A stretch of DNA of 64,000 nucleotides, taken from Acinetobacter kookii (GTDB lineage: Bacteria; Pseudomonadota; Gammaproteobacteria; Pseudomonadales; Moraxellaceae). Shown one piece after another: positions 9,862 through 18,679 of the stretch (within the stretch, counting starts at the first letter, position 1; every line of letters begins with the position of its first letter). A model generated the notes under the pieces. That model saw only the letters and a list, made by a program, of their open reading frames with translations. It did not search any database and had not been told where the DNA came from. The stretch is from NCBI RefSeq assembly GCF_900096895.1, contig NZ_FMYO01000001.1, positions 620,001-684,000 on the forward strand. The letters run 5' to 3'. The position numbers and the translations under genes were made by a program.

Positions 9862-10337
9862 GCATACTCCTTATTACAAACAGCCATTCAGACTGTTCGT
9901 TTTATATAATCAATCTAGCAAAAAATTAACCCAAAATAAGCTGAGTTAAAGTCTAAATACAGCCATAAATTATAGCATAAATTCTGCTGTTTTTGTGCCA
10001 TATCTCTTATCTTAATCTTGTTAATTTTCTATAATTTATCGTTTATTTTTTCAGCACTTTCATTTGTCGGAATTTTATGTGAATTCGTTCATTTTATTCG
10101 AGGTTGAATCGAAAAATTTAGCGTTCTATGTTTATGCAGCTTATTCAGTTAAAATGCACTTTTCACTTTAAAAAAGATAGAAATCAATCAAATCTCATTT
10201 ATATACCAGCTATGCAAATACAAGCACCCTACATTACCCTTTTTAAGCGCATACAGACGCTCATCAGCTTCGGGCACATTTACGCCATCGCTTGACTCTT
10301 CAAGCCATAAAAATGAATAAATGAAGAAATCCAGCCA
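9862..10337. other. Intergenic region: gyrA promoter side and a possible GGDEF-domain remnant
   Basis: The gap between gyrA and the etfA terminator is AT-rich. The minus strand carries a TATAAT at 9969-9974 that may be the gyrA -10 element, with no convincing -35. At 10188-10301 a short minus-strand frame looks like the end of a GGDEF domain and is listed separately. I see nothing else. Confidence 0.5.
10188..10301 (-). pseudogene. Possible C-terminal remnant of a diguanylate cyclase domain
   Basis: The minus-strand frame ending at TGA 10188 reads VPEADERLYALKKGN before a divergent tail. ADERLYALKK closely resembles the last helix of GGDEF domains (ADxALYxAKxxGRN). There is no start codon or upstream part of the domain: the frame runs back into the etfA terminator. 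The match is short and could be chance. If real, it is debris from a lost gene. Confidence 0.3.
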
Positions 10338-10402
10338 TAAAAAAACGCCCCCGAGCTGAGCAGAAAAGCATTGCTTTCACTGCTTGCACAAGAGCGTTTT
10401 TT
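10338..10402 (-). terminator. Terminator of the etfBA operon
   Basis: AAAAAACGC and GCGTTTTTT bracket an inner GCAG-AAAGC / GCTTT-CTGC hairpin. On the minus strand a run of seven T follows the structure. It lies 18 bases beyond the etfA stop. Confidence 0.8.
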
Positions 10403-10419
10403 GAAACTGATTTCGAGAA

Positions 10420-11352
10420 TTAGATTTTAGAAACCAATTCTGGAACTACAGTGTTCAAGTCACCAACTAACCAGTAGTCAGCTACTGCGTTAATTGGCGC
10501 TTCTTCATCTTTGTTGATCGCAACGATCACTTTAGACTCTTTCATACCCGCCAAATGCTGGATGGCACCAGAAATACCGACAGCGATGTATAGCTCAGGC
10601 GCAACGATTTTACCCGTTTGACCAACCTGCATGTCGTTTGGAACGAAACCAGCGTCAACCGCAGCACGTGAAGCACCTTGAGCAGCGCCAAGCTTGTCCG
10701 CCAATGGATCCAGGATCTTGTGATAGTTTTCACCAGAACCCACACCACGACCACCAGAAACCACAATGCGTGCAGCGGTTAATTCTGGGCGTTCAGATTT
10801 CACAATTTCTTCTGAAACGAATTTAGAGATACCCGCATCGCCAGTAGACACAGCGGCTTCAACACTAGCAGAACCACCATCGCTTGCTACAGCATCAAAT
10901 GCAGTACCACGAACAGTTGCAACAACAACTGCTTCGCCAGATTCTACAGTGGCAATTGCGTTACCTGCATAGATTGGACGTTTAAACGTTTTAGGACCTT
11001 CAACCGCGATAATGTCAGTGATCATGCTGACATCTAAAAGCGCAGCTGCACGTGGCAGAATGTTTTTACCTGTTGTGGTAGAAGCAGCAAGGATATGGCT
11101 ATAGCCTTTGCCCAATTCAGCAACAAGTTTAGCCACATTTTCAGCCAACTGGTTTGCATAAGCAGCGTCGTCTGCAAGCAATACTTTGCTTACACCCGCA
11201 ACTTTAGCTGCCTGGTCAGCAACGGCTTGCGCGTTCGAGCCAGCTACCAATACAGTGATATCACCACCGATTTTTTGCGCCGCAGCAACAACGTTTAAAG
11301 TAGCAGCGTTTAATGCTTTGTTGTCGTGCTCAGCGATAACTAAAATACTCAT
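10420..11352 (-). CDS. etfA: Electron transfer flavoprotein, alpha subunit
   Basis: The FAD-carrying subunit of ETF accepts electrons from acyl-CoA and other dehydrogenases and passes them to ETF:ubiquinone oxidoreductase. The length (310) is normal. The C-terminal FAD domain shows the family run [13 protein letters not shown] (near residue 200), [18 protein letters not shown] and the closing ADYWLVGDL. It lies 18 bases downstream of etfB on the same strand and ends at a terminator, so the pair is one operon. It suits fatty-acid and amino-acid catabolism. AAGGAT upstream of the ATG serves as ribosome site. Confidence 0.96.
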   Translation of the reverse strand: MSILVIAEHDNKALNAATLNVVAAAQKIGGDITVLVAGSNAQAVADQAAKVAGVSKVLLADDAAYANQLAENVAKLVAELGKGYSHILAASTTTGKNILPRAAALLDVSMITDIIAVEGPKTFKRPIYAGNAIATVESGEAVVVATVRGTAFDAVASDGGSASVEAAVSTGDAGISKFVSEEIVKSERPELTAARIVVSGGRGVGSGENYHKILDPLADKLGAAQGASRAAVDAGFVPNDMQVGQTGKIVAPELYIAVGISGAIQHLAGMKESKVIVAINKDEEAPINAVADYWLVGDLNTVVPELVSKI

Positions 11353-11370
11353 GATTTTTATCCTTCTGTA

Positions 11371-12123
11371 TTAGATCACTTTCGCTTCATTTTTCAATTT
11401 TTCTACAAGCTCGTCTACAGACTTCACTTGTACGCCCGCTTTACGCTCAGCAGGAGCTTCAACTTTCACTGTTTTCAGTTTAGTTGTCGCAGTAACACCG
11501 AAATCTGCTGGAGATTTGGTATCAAGCGGTTTTTTACGCGCTTTCATGATGTTTGGCAGAGCCGCATAACGTGGTTCGTTCAAACGCAAGTCAGTCGTAA
11601 TAATTGCTGGAAGTGCAAGCTCAACAGTTTGTAAACCACCGTCAATTTCACGAGTCACTTGTACTTTGTCGCCTTCAACTTTCACTTCTGATGCGAATGT
11701 ACCTTGACCTGCACCAAGTAAAGCGCCAAGCATCTGACCCACCTGGTTAGAGTCGTCATCAATAGCTTGCTTACCTAGAAGGATGAGTTGTGGCTGTTCA
11801 GCATCAACAACACCTTTCAGGATTTTAGCAACTTCCAAAGCACCGAGCTGGCTGTCGTCAGCTTCAACCAGGATACCGCGGTCAGCGCCAAGTGCCATAG
11901 AAGAACGGATTTGTTCTTGCGCCTCTTTAGGACCAATAGAAACAACAACGATTTCTGAAACAGTTCCTTTTTCTTTTAAACGAACCGCTTCTTCCACCGC
12001 GATTTCACAAAATGGGTTAATTGACATTTTAACGTTTGTTAAGTCAACACCACTGTTGTCCGGTTTAACGCGAACTTTAACGTTGGCATCAACCACACGT
12101 TTTACAGCAACAAGAGCCTTCAT
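11371..12123 (-). CDS. etfB: Electron transfer flavoprotein, beta subunit
   Basis: The AMP-binding subunit of the ETF heterodimer. Family features are the start [17 protein letters not shown], the [18 protein letters not shown] block, [21 protein letters not shown] (the AMP-binding loop region) and [19 protein letters not shown] (recognition-loop side). It has 250 residues, as usual. It is the first gene of the two-gene operon. GAGGAT lies 5 bases before the ATG. An AT-rich leader with TTATTATAAC on the minus strand lies about 40 bases upstream and may hold the -10 element. Confidence 0.96.
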   Translation of the reverse strand: MKALVAVKRVVDANVKVRVKPDNSGVDLTNVKMSINPFCEIAVEEAVRLKEKGTVSEIVVVSIGPKEAQEQIRSSMALGADRGILVEADDSQLGALEVAKILKGVVDAEQPQLILLGKQAIDDDSNQVGQMLGALLGAGQGTFASEVKVEGDKVQVTREIDGGLQTVELALPAIITTDLRLNEPRYAALPNIMKARKKPLDTKSPADFGVTATTKLKTVKVEAPAERKAGVQVKSVDELVEKLKNEAKVI

Positions 12124-12623
12124 GTAATCCTCGGCTGTTTTAGCAAATGTAAATGTTGAGAAAAGTTATAATAACTCTTCACTTAAATTTTTTTAGGTGC
12201 CCTATCTTGCAATGTGTACGGCATTTCGGTCAAGTCACAATTATCGAAACAGCTGTAAAAATGCATCATTTTCCTTGAACTTGGCGTTCATATTTTTTTC
12301 ACACACTTTTATTAAGATGAAATTCCTGAATATTTATTTATTTTTTAAGCATTGATTTTTAGTATTTTTTTATCTGATTAACTTCATCAAAAGTTCTGAT
12401 TTAATACATATTTTCGATGAGTTTCTGGCGGGTCTGGCGCATATGGCTGACAAAATAGCCAAATTAATACCTTGTCATTTAAGACAGCTTACCCAAATTT
12501 TTTTAGCCCGTTTGCCCTAAAATTGAGCGCTTTTTTAAGTTAAAGATGTAACAAATTACTTTTTAAAAATAAATACCCTGTCCTACAGGGAAGCATGCCG
12601 ACAACATGCTTCCCTGACATTTA
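12124..12623. other. Intergenic region between etfB and the lysE-like gene, with alternative hairpins
   Basis: Very AT-rich and without a credible frame. It holds the etfBA promoter region at its left end. At the right end 12586-12597 and 12605-12616 form a perfect 12-bp stem (CAGGGAAGCATG with its complement, 7-base loop), 8 bases beyond the exporter stop. CCCTG at 12577-12581 can pair with CAGGG at 12586-12590 instead, so two hairpins compete. There is no tight T run, so this is not a classical terminator. Confidence 0.55.
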
Positions 12624-13229
12624 TCAGTTCATGATCAGCCAGGTTGCAGCCAGCATGAGCAAGCCGCCTGAAGCGCCATCAATCCATTTCTGCTTACGCT
12701 CATCAATATCGGCTTTTTGGGTCACTTTGGCAAAGACTATGCTCAAACTGCCATACACCACAAAGATAAGTCCAATAAAGATCAAGGACAGGATTAAACC
12801 CTGGTTCACCGTATTCCCGGCCTTATCAATAAACTGCGGTAAAATTGCAAAATAGATCAGCATGCCTTTGGGATTCAAGAGTGCAGTAAAAAAACCTTTT
12901 TTGATCGGACTGGACGACAATTTTTTCTCGATCGTGATTTTATTTTGACTGAACACGGACTTGATCAGGCTAAAAGCCAGAAATAAGAGATAAGCGATCC
13001 CGAGCCAGCGAATGCTTTCAAATAATACCGGGAACGAGACAACAATGGCTGCAATACCCAAAGCCACCAACACAGAATGGACTAAATAGCCCAGGCAAAT
13101 CCCTACAGTGGCCAGCATGCCTGCTTTTGCATCTTTACCCATCACTTGTGACAGGATAAACAGCATATCTGGCCCAGGGGTGAAAATAAGCGGGATAACC
13201 GTTAAAGCGAACAGTGCAAATACAGACAT
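12624..13229 (-). CDS. LysE/RhtB-family amino acid exporter
   Basis: This inner-membrane exporter is of the LysE superfamily, whose members expel amino acids such as lysine, threonine or homoserine lactone. Its family hallmark is the start FALTVIPLIFTPGPDMLFIL, where the GPDML motif is conserved, followed by GICLGYLVHSVLVALG and the mid-protein FFTALLNPKGMLIYFAILPQF block. There are about six hydrophobic segments in 201 residues. I chose ATG 13229 because AAGGAA precedes it and the longer frame adds 19 polar residues absent from the family. It is divergent from an Lrp-type regulator 113 bases away, the usual pair in which the regulator controls the exporter. Confidence 0.9.
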   Translation of the reverse strand: MSVFALFALTVIPLIFTPGPDMLFILSQVMGKDAKAGMLATVGICLGYLVHSVLVALGIAAIVVSFPVLFESIRWLGIAYLLFLAFSLIKSVFSQNKITIEKKLSSSPIKKGFFTALLNPKGMLIYFAILPQFIDKAGNTVNQGLILSLIFIGLIFVVYGSLSIVFAKVTQKADIDERKQKWIDGASGGLLMLAATWLIMN

Positions 13230-13342
13230 TTCCTTTTCCCTTTCCATGCCTTGAAAGTGAAAATTAGTATCGAATAAATAGTACAAAATAGGATTTCAAA
13301 TATTCTATAATTATGATTATTTTTCGAATTATATTCTAATTT

Positions 13343-13837
13343 ATGAAACTATCTTCCAAGTCTGTTTCAGTAAAGCTGGATCGTATTGATAAAAATATCA
13401 TTCAAGCCTTGCAAAATAATGGCCGTATGCAAAATAACGATCTGGCCCGTGAAATAGGGCTGTCGCCATCTTCCTGCCTGCGTCGGGTAAAATTACTAGA
13501 AGAAGCAGGCGTGATTCAGAGCTACACCACTGTGGTCGATCCGCAAAAAATTGGCTTGCAGCTGATTCTGTTTTCACGAATCTGGTTAACCGGACAGGAC
13601 GCCGAAACCATTGATACCTTCATTGAAGCCATGAAGGAGCTTCCTCAGGTTATGGAGTGTTATATTATTTTGGGAGAATGCGATGCCATGCTGAAAGTGG
13701 TCGTGCCCGATCTGGAAAGTTACCGTAAATTTCAGTCGGCGCATCTCACCAAGAAAAACGGCATCACCAGTGTAAAAACCGATTTACCCAGTCAGATTAT
13801 TAAGCAGAGTTTCCAATTACCGCTTGATAACCTTTAG
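13343..13837 (+). CDS. Lrp/AsnC-family transcriptional regulator
   Basis: This 164-residue regulator has an N-terminal helix-turn-helix (IIQALQNNGRMQNNDLAREI, then GLSPSSCLRRVKLLEEAGVI) and a C-terminal RAM ligand-binding domain (PQVMECYIILGECDAMLKVV). The RAM domain normally binds an amino acid and drives octamer formation. It is divergent from the LysE-type exporter, so it probably senses the exported amino acid. The intergenic DNA is AT-rich with imperfect ATTCTA/TAATT dyads that could be its operators. No clear ribosome site precedes the ATG. Confidence 0.92.
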   Translation: MKLSSKSVSVKLDRIDKNIIQALQNNGRMQNNDLAREIGLSPSSCLRRVKLLEEAGVIQSYTTVVDPQKIGLQLILFSRIWLTGQDAETIDTFIEAMKELPQVMECYIILGECDAMLKVVVPDLESYRKFQSAHLTKKNGITSVKTDLPSQIIKQSFQLPLDNL

Positions 13838-13848
13838 GCACGCTCATC

Positions 13849-13868
13849 ATTTTTCAGCATGCTGAAAA
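13849..13868. repeat. Perfect 18-bp palindrome downstream of the Lrp-type gene
   Basis: TTTTCAGCATGCTGAAAA (13851-13868) is a perfect palindrome 12 bases after the regulator stop. GCACG and CGTGC lie outside it and could extend the stem across unpaired bases. It may end transcription weakly or bind a protein; the downstream T run is poor. Confidence 0.6.
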
Positions 13869-13943
13869 TTGCCGTGCACATAAATCTGTTATTGCTTAGA
13901 TAGAAAGTTGAAGTGGAGCAGCAAGAACTTGCTTCGCTTTGCG

Positions 13944-14013
13944 CTTGATCATCTTATAAAACTTTAGGGCTACATTCATGATATCGCATGAAATCAGGTA
14001 GCCCTTGATCAAG
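13944..14013. repeat. Triple nested inverted repeat
   Basis: Three inverted repeats are nested around one centre: CTTGATCA (13944-13951) with TGATCAAG (14006-14013), AGGGCTAC (13966-13973) with GTAGCCCT (13998-14005), and TTCATG (13975-13980) with CATGAA (13987-13992). The arms are perfect. No frame crosses it. It is either a structured RNA or a small non-autonomous extragenic repeat. Confidence 0.65.
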
Positions 14014-14033
14014 TCTGCAAATTAAAAGGCTGC

Positions 14034-14420
14034 TTATACAGGCTGGCTTTGCAAAAAGTCACGATGGATGTGGCTTAAATCAATCAAATCGTAAGCTTGA
14101 AGATTAAATATTTCCCAGACTGCTAAAAAGTCTTCTTTTAAATCCACATTTGAGGTTGCAATGGGACGTTCCTGCCATTGCAGGTCTGAAATCCACAGAT
14201 AGGTCTGGTGAGTCACATCATTAATCGCCTGTACCTTACCTTCTGAATTGATCCCTTGTACATGCGCACCTGCAGGTAAAACCGGTTCGATGTTAGGCAA
14301 ACTAATTTCTACAAAATGTTTCACTTGACGAAGTCCATAACCTGCAAAAATTTCTTTTTGCGCAGCCGTTAACTGGTCATACTTCTCTAAAATTCCCGCA
14401 ATCATTGATTCGCCTGTCAT
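14034..14420 (-). CDS. Conserved-looking hypothetical cytosolic protein
   Basis: I do not recognise this 128-residue protein. It has no signal peptide or membrane helix. It starts with a helical stretch (MIAGILEKYDQLTAAQKEIF) and goes on to a mixed section with many aromatic residues (TYLWISDLQWQERPI) and an acidic end. I chose ATG 14420 because GGAAAGGA lies just before it; the longer frame would start at TTG 14432. Codon use looks like that of its neighbours. It stands alone between xerC and the structured repeat on its left. Confidence 0.7.
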   Translation of the reverse strand: MTGESMIAGILEKYDQLTAAQKEIFAGYGLRQVKHFVEISLPNIEPVLPAGAHVQGINSEGKVQAINDVTHQTYLWISDLQWQERPIATSNVDLKEDFLAVWEIFNLQAYDLIDLSHIHRDFLQSQPV

Positions 14421-14680
14421 TTTCCTTTCCAATATTTAACCGACCAGCAGTGCAAACATAAATCATTCCTATCACTATATATGATTCATGCAATTCACTG
14501 TATGGTTAGAGGTGATTCTTATACCTTATAAATTGACTTTTTATTATCCGACAATAGTTCAAAATGTCATCTTTATGGACTGATATTTTTGCATATGCTC
14601 ATTTAACTTTAATGAACTCCTTGGACTGCCACTAAAGAATTATGCAAAGTCTAAGCCAGCTTGGTTCAAATTTTAACATT

Positions 14681-14710
14681 GTTACGACTTTTTAAGTTAC
14701 GACTTTTTAA
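14681..14710. repeat. 15-bp tandem duplication across the xerC stop codon
   Basis: GTTACGACTTTTTAA occurs twice in direct succession (14681-14695 and 14696-14710). The right copy contains the xerC stop codon (TAA at 14697-14699 on the minus strand) and the codons just before it. The left copy lies outside the gene. Confidence 0.9.
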
Positions 14711-15614
14711 CCTGCGCTCGCGGATGCGCCTGATCATACACCTGAGCCAAATGATCAAAATCGACATGGGTATAAATTTGCGTGGTGGTCAAATTGCTAT
14801 GTCCCAGCATTTCCTGTACTGCACGCAAATCCCGACTGTTGGACAGCATATGACTGGCAAAGCAATGCCGCAACAAATGTGGGTGCAAATCGACATTTAC
14901 CCCGGCACGCAGGGCTTGCAGTTTCACCCGGTTTTCAATTTGCCGTGCACCCAGCGGACTGCCCTTCTGGGTAATAAATACATTCGCATCCGGGACAAAA
15001 TCACCGTGCCATAAGGGATAGACTTGCAGCCACTTCATCACCGCATCTCGAGCCTTGCTACCAAAAGGCACCACCCGGGTTTTATTGCCCTTACCGGTAA
15101 TACGTAACAGCTGACGGTTAAAATCGATATCTTTAATCCGCAAACCTTGCACTTCAGCCAAACGCAAGCCACTGGAATACAACAATTCTAAAATAGCTTT
15201 ATCCCGTAGCCACATTTGCTGTTCAATGGGTTTTTCAGGGGCGGGCTGATCCAGAATCTGGTTCACGGTTTCAATGTCAACCATCCCCGGAAGTGGTCTG
15301 GGAATACGTTTTAACTGAAAATCGTCCGCAGGGTTAAACGCCAGATACTGCCCCTGCTCGGCCCATTTCATAAATTGGCGTATGGACGAAAGCATGCGCT
15401 GCAAACTGCTGGAGCTGAGCTGCTGCTGTTCCACTTTATAGGCCAAATATTCACGCAGATCTGTAGTTTCGATATTGGCCAGATCCAGTTTTTTGGTTTC
15501 ACAAAAGTTTAAAAAATCCGAAACATCACGCTCATAGGCGTGCAAGGTATGTCTGGACTGATTTTGAATTTCCCGTTCTTTTAGCCAGATGGATAATAAT
15601 TGCGTTGCATCCAT
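14697..15614 (-). CDS. xerC: Tyrosine recombinase XerC
   Basis: XerC with XerD resolves chromosome dimers at dif. The 305 residues carry an N-terminal SAM-like domain (RHTLHAYERDVSDFLNFC) and the catalytic domain with all expected residues: Arg in SSGLRLAEVQGL, Lys in GKGNKTRVVPF, HLLRHCFASHML (His and Arg), LGHSNLTTTQIYTHV (His and nucleophilic Tyr). It belongs to the lysA-dapF-xerC block common in gamma-proteobacteria, although here a gene on the other strand separates it from dapF. Its stop sits in a small tandem duplication. Confidence 0.95.
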   Translation of the reverse strand: MDATQLLSIWLKEREIQNQSRHTLHAYERDVSDFLNFCETKKLDLANIETTDLREYLAYKVEQQQLSSSSLQRMLSSIRQFMKWAEQGQYLAFNPADDFQLKRIPRPLPGMVDIETVNQILDQPAPEKPIEQQMWLRDKAILELLYSSGLRLAEVQGLRIKDIDFNRQLLRITGKGNKTRVVPFGSKARDAVMKWLQVYPLWHGDFVPDANVFITQKGSPLGARQIENRVKLQALRAGVNVDLHPHLLRHCFASHMLSNSRDLRAVQEMLGHSNLTTTQIYTHVDFDHLAQVYDQAHPRAQVKKS

Positions 15615-15793
15615 TAATATAAACCTTCCTACACCAATCCACCTTTCTCAATATTACATCTATCTATATTTTATATCTAAAAAATCAATCATTTAAAATT
15701 CATTTTATAAGATAAATTCTGATCAGCTTTTGCTAATATCAAATCACTTACCAAAAAAACATGACATAAAAACGATTTCATAGCGAGTATAAA

Positions 15794-16123
15794 ATGCATT
15801 CATTTGAAAAAATTGCAGCATCTTTTAATTTGAACAGCCTACAGGCCGAAGAACTCACCAATGAATTAAAGGAGTTACAAAAGCGCTTTAATCCAGATAA
15901 TATCCAAGCCTTTTATCCTGAATTTGAAAAAATTGCCTCAAGCTTTGGCATTCATGATGATCAAATGGAAGCATTTGTAGAACTACTATACGCTGATCCA
16001 AAATTTAGTAATCTTGTGACTTTTATTATCCCAAGTTTTTATAGCATTGGTGGTGACCGTATGCAATTTGAAGCAACCTATGAACAAATGATGTGTGATT
16101 TACATGAAGAATTAGATCAGTAG
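15794..16123 (+). CDS. Hypothetical 109-residue protein inserted between dapF and xerC
   Basis: I do not recognise this protein. It is acidic, helical and rich in Phe and Glu, and has an internal echo: SFEKIAASFNLNSLQAEEL resembles EFEKIASSFGIHDDQMEAF about 45 residues later. That suggests a duplicated helical unit. There is no signal peptide or membrane helix. It lies on the plus strand between two minus-strand genes and shares a two-way terminator with dapF. Base composition is more AT-rich than dapF or xerC, which fits a later arrival. Confidence 0.7.
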   Translation: MHSFEKIAASFNLNSLQAEELTNELKELQKRFNPDNIQAFYPEFEKIASSFGIHDDQMEAFVELLYADPKFSNLVTFIIPSFYSIGGDRMQFEATYEQMMCDLHEELDQ

Positions 16124-16130
16124 AAAAAAT

Positions 16131-16157
16131 GAAAGCCTATCTCTTGGATAGGCTTTC
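16131..16157. terminator. Terminator between the 109-residue gene and dapF
   Basis: GAAAGCCTATC-TCTTG-GATAGGCTTTC is a perfect 11-bp stem. On the minus strand a run of six T follows, so it ends dapF well. On the plus strand the T run is weak. Confidence 0.85.
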
Positions 16158-16180
16158 ATTCCTCTTTAAAACTTTAATAT

Positions 16181-17026
16181 TTATCCTTGGTAATAACTCA
16201 AATCAATACGCCCCTGATAGACGTTTGCAGTTGGACCCGTCATCCACACCACATCGCCTTCGCGCCATTCAATTTGCAGTTTGCCACCAGCCAACTCGAT
16301 TTCAACATTATTAGCCAATAAACCACGGCGCATACCTGAAACCGCAGCGGCACAGGCACCCGTACCACAGGCTAAAGTTTCACCGACACCACGTTCAAAC
16401 ACACGCAAACGTGCATGTTTTTCATCAATAATTTGCATAAAGCCGGCATTGACACGTTGCGGGAAACGCTCATGCGATTCCACTTGCGGTCCTAGACGTG
16501 CCACATCTGCGGTAATCACATCGGGAACGATGGTCACTGCATGCGGATTACCCATGTTCACCACATCAATCGTCAACTTTTCATTGTCAGCCAGTTCAAT
16601 GTCATACAGGCTTTCCGGCTCATCTGCCAAAAACGGAATTTCATTGGGCAGGAATTTAGGATAACCCATGTTCACCCGCACCCAGCCATTTGCACCGAGT
16701 TCAGGCTCGACAATACCGGCTTTGGTCTGCACCTTGATTTTAGTTTTGGTGGTGAGCTGACGTTCATGCACAAAGCGGGCAAAACAGCGCACACCATTAC
16801 CGCATTGTTCCACTTCCGAACCGTCGGCATTGAAAATGCGGTATTTAAAATCGACATTGGGTAAGTCTGGTGGCTCAACAATCAGCAACTGGTCGAAACC
16901 GATGCCAAAGTGGCGGTCTGCCAAACGCTGAATGGTGACAGTATCCAGGTAGGCACGCTGGCTGATCAGGTCAACCACCATGAAGTCATTGCCCAGACCA
17001 TGCATTTTGGTAAATTCTAAAAACAT
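16181..17026 (-). CDS. dapF: Diaminopimelate epimerase
   Basis: This enzyme converts LL- to meso-diaminopimelate for lysine and peptidoglycan. Both catalytic cysteines are present: [16 protein letters not shown] and [15 protein letters not shown]. The N-terminus [15 protein letters not shown] is the family start. I chose ATG 17026, with GGAG 9 bases upstream, because it gives that start; ATG 17041 overlaps the lysA stop (TAATG) and would add five residues. Coupling to lysA is likely in both cases. It acts with LysA, encoded just upstream. Confidence 0.95.
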   Translation of the reverse strand: MFLEFTKMHGLGNDFMVVDLISQRAYLDTVTIQRLADRHFGIGFDQLLIVEPPDLPNVDFKYRIFNADGSEVEQCGNGVRCFARFVHERQLTTKTKIKVQTKAGIVEPELGANGWVRVNMGYPKFLPNEIPFLADEPESLYDIELADNEKLTIDVVNMGNPHAVTIVPDVITADVARLGPQVESHERFPQRVNAGFMQIIDEKHARLRVFERGVGETLACGTGACAAAVSGMRRGLLANNVEIELAGGKLQIEWREGDVVWMTGPTANVYQGRIDLSYYQG

Positions 17027-17040
17027 CTCAGATATCTCCA

Positions 17041-18285
17041 TTATGGCAATAAGCGTTCACGTTCCCACAAAGACTCAATGCTTTCACGCTCACGAATCAA
17101 ATGTGCCTGATCACCATCCACCATCACTTCAGCAGCACGACCACGGCTGTTGTAGTTCGAGCTCATCACGAAACCGTAAGCACCCGCACCCAATACGGCC
17201 AGTACATCATTTTCCTTGAGTGCCAGCTTGCGCTCTTTACCCAGAAAATCGCCGGTTTCGCAAATTGCACCCACCACATCCCACTCTTTCGCTTCCACGT
17301 CAGTACGCGGAGTCACTTCCTGAATATCCATCCAGGCTTCGTATAAAGCAGGGCGAATCAGATCATTCATCGCCGCATCAATAATCGCAAAGTTACGGTG
17401 ATTGGTCGGTTTGAGCAAATCGACTTTGGTCAGCAACACGCCGGCATTGGCAGAGATACTGCGGCCCGGTTCCATATACACTTTTAGACCGAGTTTTTCT
17501 AAACCTGGACGCAAGGCATTGGCATATTCTTCTACAGATGGAGGCGTTTCATCTTTATAGGTCACGCCCAAACCGCCACCAATGTCGATGTGTTTCAGAT
17601 TGATGCCCATCTCTTTTAGCTTGTCGATCATCACAATGACACGATCCAAGGCATCCACAAAAGGCTGGGTTTCAGTCAGCTGCGAACCGATGTGGCAGTC
17701 AATCCCTACAACGTCCAGGTTTGGTAATGACGCCGCATATTGATAGGTTTCAAATACGGCATCGGAAGGAATACCGAATTTGTTTTCTTTTAAACCGGTG
17801 GAAATGTAGGGATGAGTTTTGGCATCGACATCCGGGTTTACACGCAAGGAAATCGGGGCTTTTTTACCTAAGCTTGCCGCCACTTTCTGAATGCGGTCCA
17901 GCTCGGCATAAGACTCGACATTAAAACAGGCAATACCGACTTCTAACGCTTTTTGGATATCCGCTTCAGATTTGCCCAAGCCCGAGAACACAATTTTAGA
18001 AGCATCACCACCGGCTTTCAGCACACGGGCAAGCTCACCACCGGTGACAATATCAAAGCCCGCGCCACGCTTGGCCAGTACATTCAACACCGCAAGGTTA
18101 GAGTTAGACTTTACCGCAAAACAAATTTGATGGTCGATAAAGCTAAAAGCACGATCCATATCTAAATAATGCTTTTCAAAAGTTGCTTTTGAATAAACAT
18201 AAAGTGGCGTGCCAAATTGCTGCGCAAGCTGTTGTAGAGAACATTGCTCGGCATGCAAAACCCCATTGATGCGGGTAAAACTCAT
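17041..18285 (-). CDS. lysA: Diaminopimelate decarboxylase
   Basis: The last step of lysine synthesis: PLP-dependent decarboxylation of meso-diaminopimelate. The fold-III PLP lysine sits in [14 protein letters not shown] (near residue 57), followed by [17 protein letters not shown], the glycine-rich phosphate loop [23 protein letters not shown], and the CETGDFLG cysteine motif near the dimer interface. Length 414 is normal. It is followed by dapF with overlapping or near-contiguous codons and preceded by a small lipoprotein gene, the arrangement seen in many gamma-proteobacteria. Confidence 0.96.
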   Translation of the reverse strand: MSFTRINGVLHAEQCSLQQLAQQFGTPLYVYSKATFEKHYLDMDRAFSFIDHQICFAVKSNSNLAVLNVLAKRGAGFDIVTGGELARVLKAGGDASKIVFSGLGKSEADIQKALEVGIACFNVESYAELDRIQKVAASLGKKAPISLRVNPDVDAKTHPYISTGLKENKFGIPSDAVFETYQYAASLPNLDVVGIDCHIGSQLTETQPFVDALDRVIVMIDKLKEMGINLKHIDIGGGLGVTYKDETPPSVEEYANALRPGLEKLGLKVYMEPGRSISANAGVLLTKVDLLKPTNHRNFAIIDAAMNDLIRPALYEAWMDIQEVTPRTDVEAKEWDVVGAICETGDFLGKERKLALKENDVLAVLGAGAYGFVMSSNYNSRGRAAEVMVDGDQAHLIRERESIESLWERERLLP

Positions 18286-18323
18286 GAATGTATCCTTTCG
18301 ATGACGCGTTTAGATATTGAAAA

Positions 18324-18545
18324 TTAATTCGTTACAGCAGATGAAGCGGGAAGCTCTGGTGCTACTGGAGCGGCTTCTTGCTTGTTTGAGGATTGCTGGT
18401 TTGAATCTACATTGGGATATAACAAATATTTTGCACGTTTGTCGTAATTCGGATCACTCGGCAGCTGCAAAGCTCCGGACTGACCACAACCGACTAAAGC
18501 AAAACCTGTCGCCAATACACTGATGCAGCAAATGACAAGACGCAT
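18324..18545 (-). CDS. Small outer-membrane lipoprotein (LppL/YifL type)
   Basis: A 73-residue lipoprotein. The start MRLVICCISVLATGFALVGC is a signal peptide with the lipobox LVGC, so Cys20 is the acylated residue. The mature part opens GQSGALQLPSDPNYDKRAKY, typical of the YifL/LppL family encoded next to lysA. I chose ATG 18545 because a longer frame from 18602 puts polar residues before the signal peptide. It leads lysA by 38 bases and is probably in the same operon. Function unknown. Confidence 0.88.
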   Translation of the reverse strand: MRLVICCISVLATGFALVGCGQSGALQLPSDPNYDKRAKYLLYPNVDSNQQSSNKQEAAPVAPELPASSAVTN

Positions 18546-18633
18546 CTGACCACCTATTTCATATTTTCGAAGAAGTATAACCTGATCATGGGACATGACC
18601 AAAGCACTAAACGCTAGAGATTATAGTGAGATA

Positions 18634-18664
18634 AAAAAAAACGCCAGTTTCAAACTGGCGTTTT
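18634..18664 (-). terminator. Terminator of the cycA-like gene
   Basis: ACGCCAGTTT-C-AAACTGGCGT is a near-perfect stem with an A run on one side and TTTT on the other. On the minus strand it lies 16 bases beyond the permease stop. It could act in both directions. Confidence 0.88.
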
Positions 18665-18679
18665 CATTTTTTAGCCTGA

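Noticed and set aside
10213..10293. Plus-strand frame of 26 codons near the etfA terminator
   Set aside because: Too short and without a ribosome site; the other strand gives a more meaningful frame.
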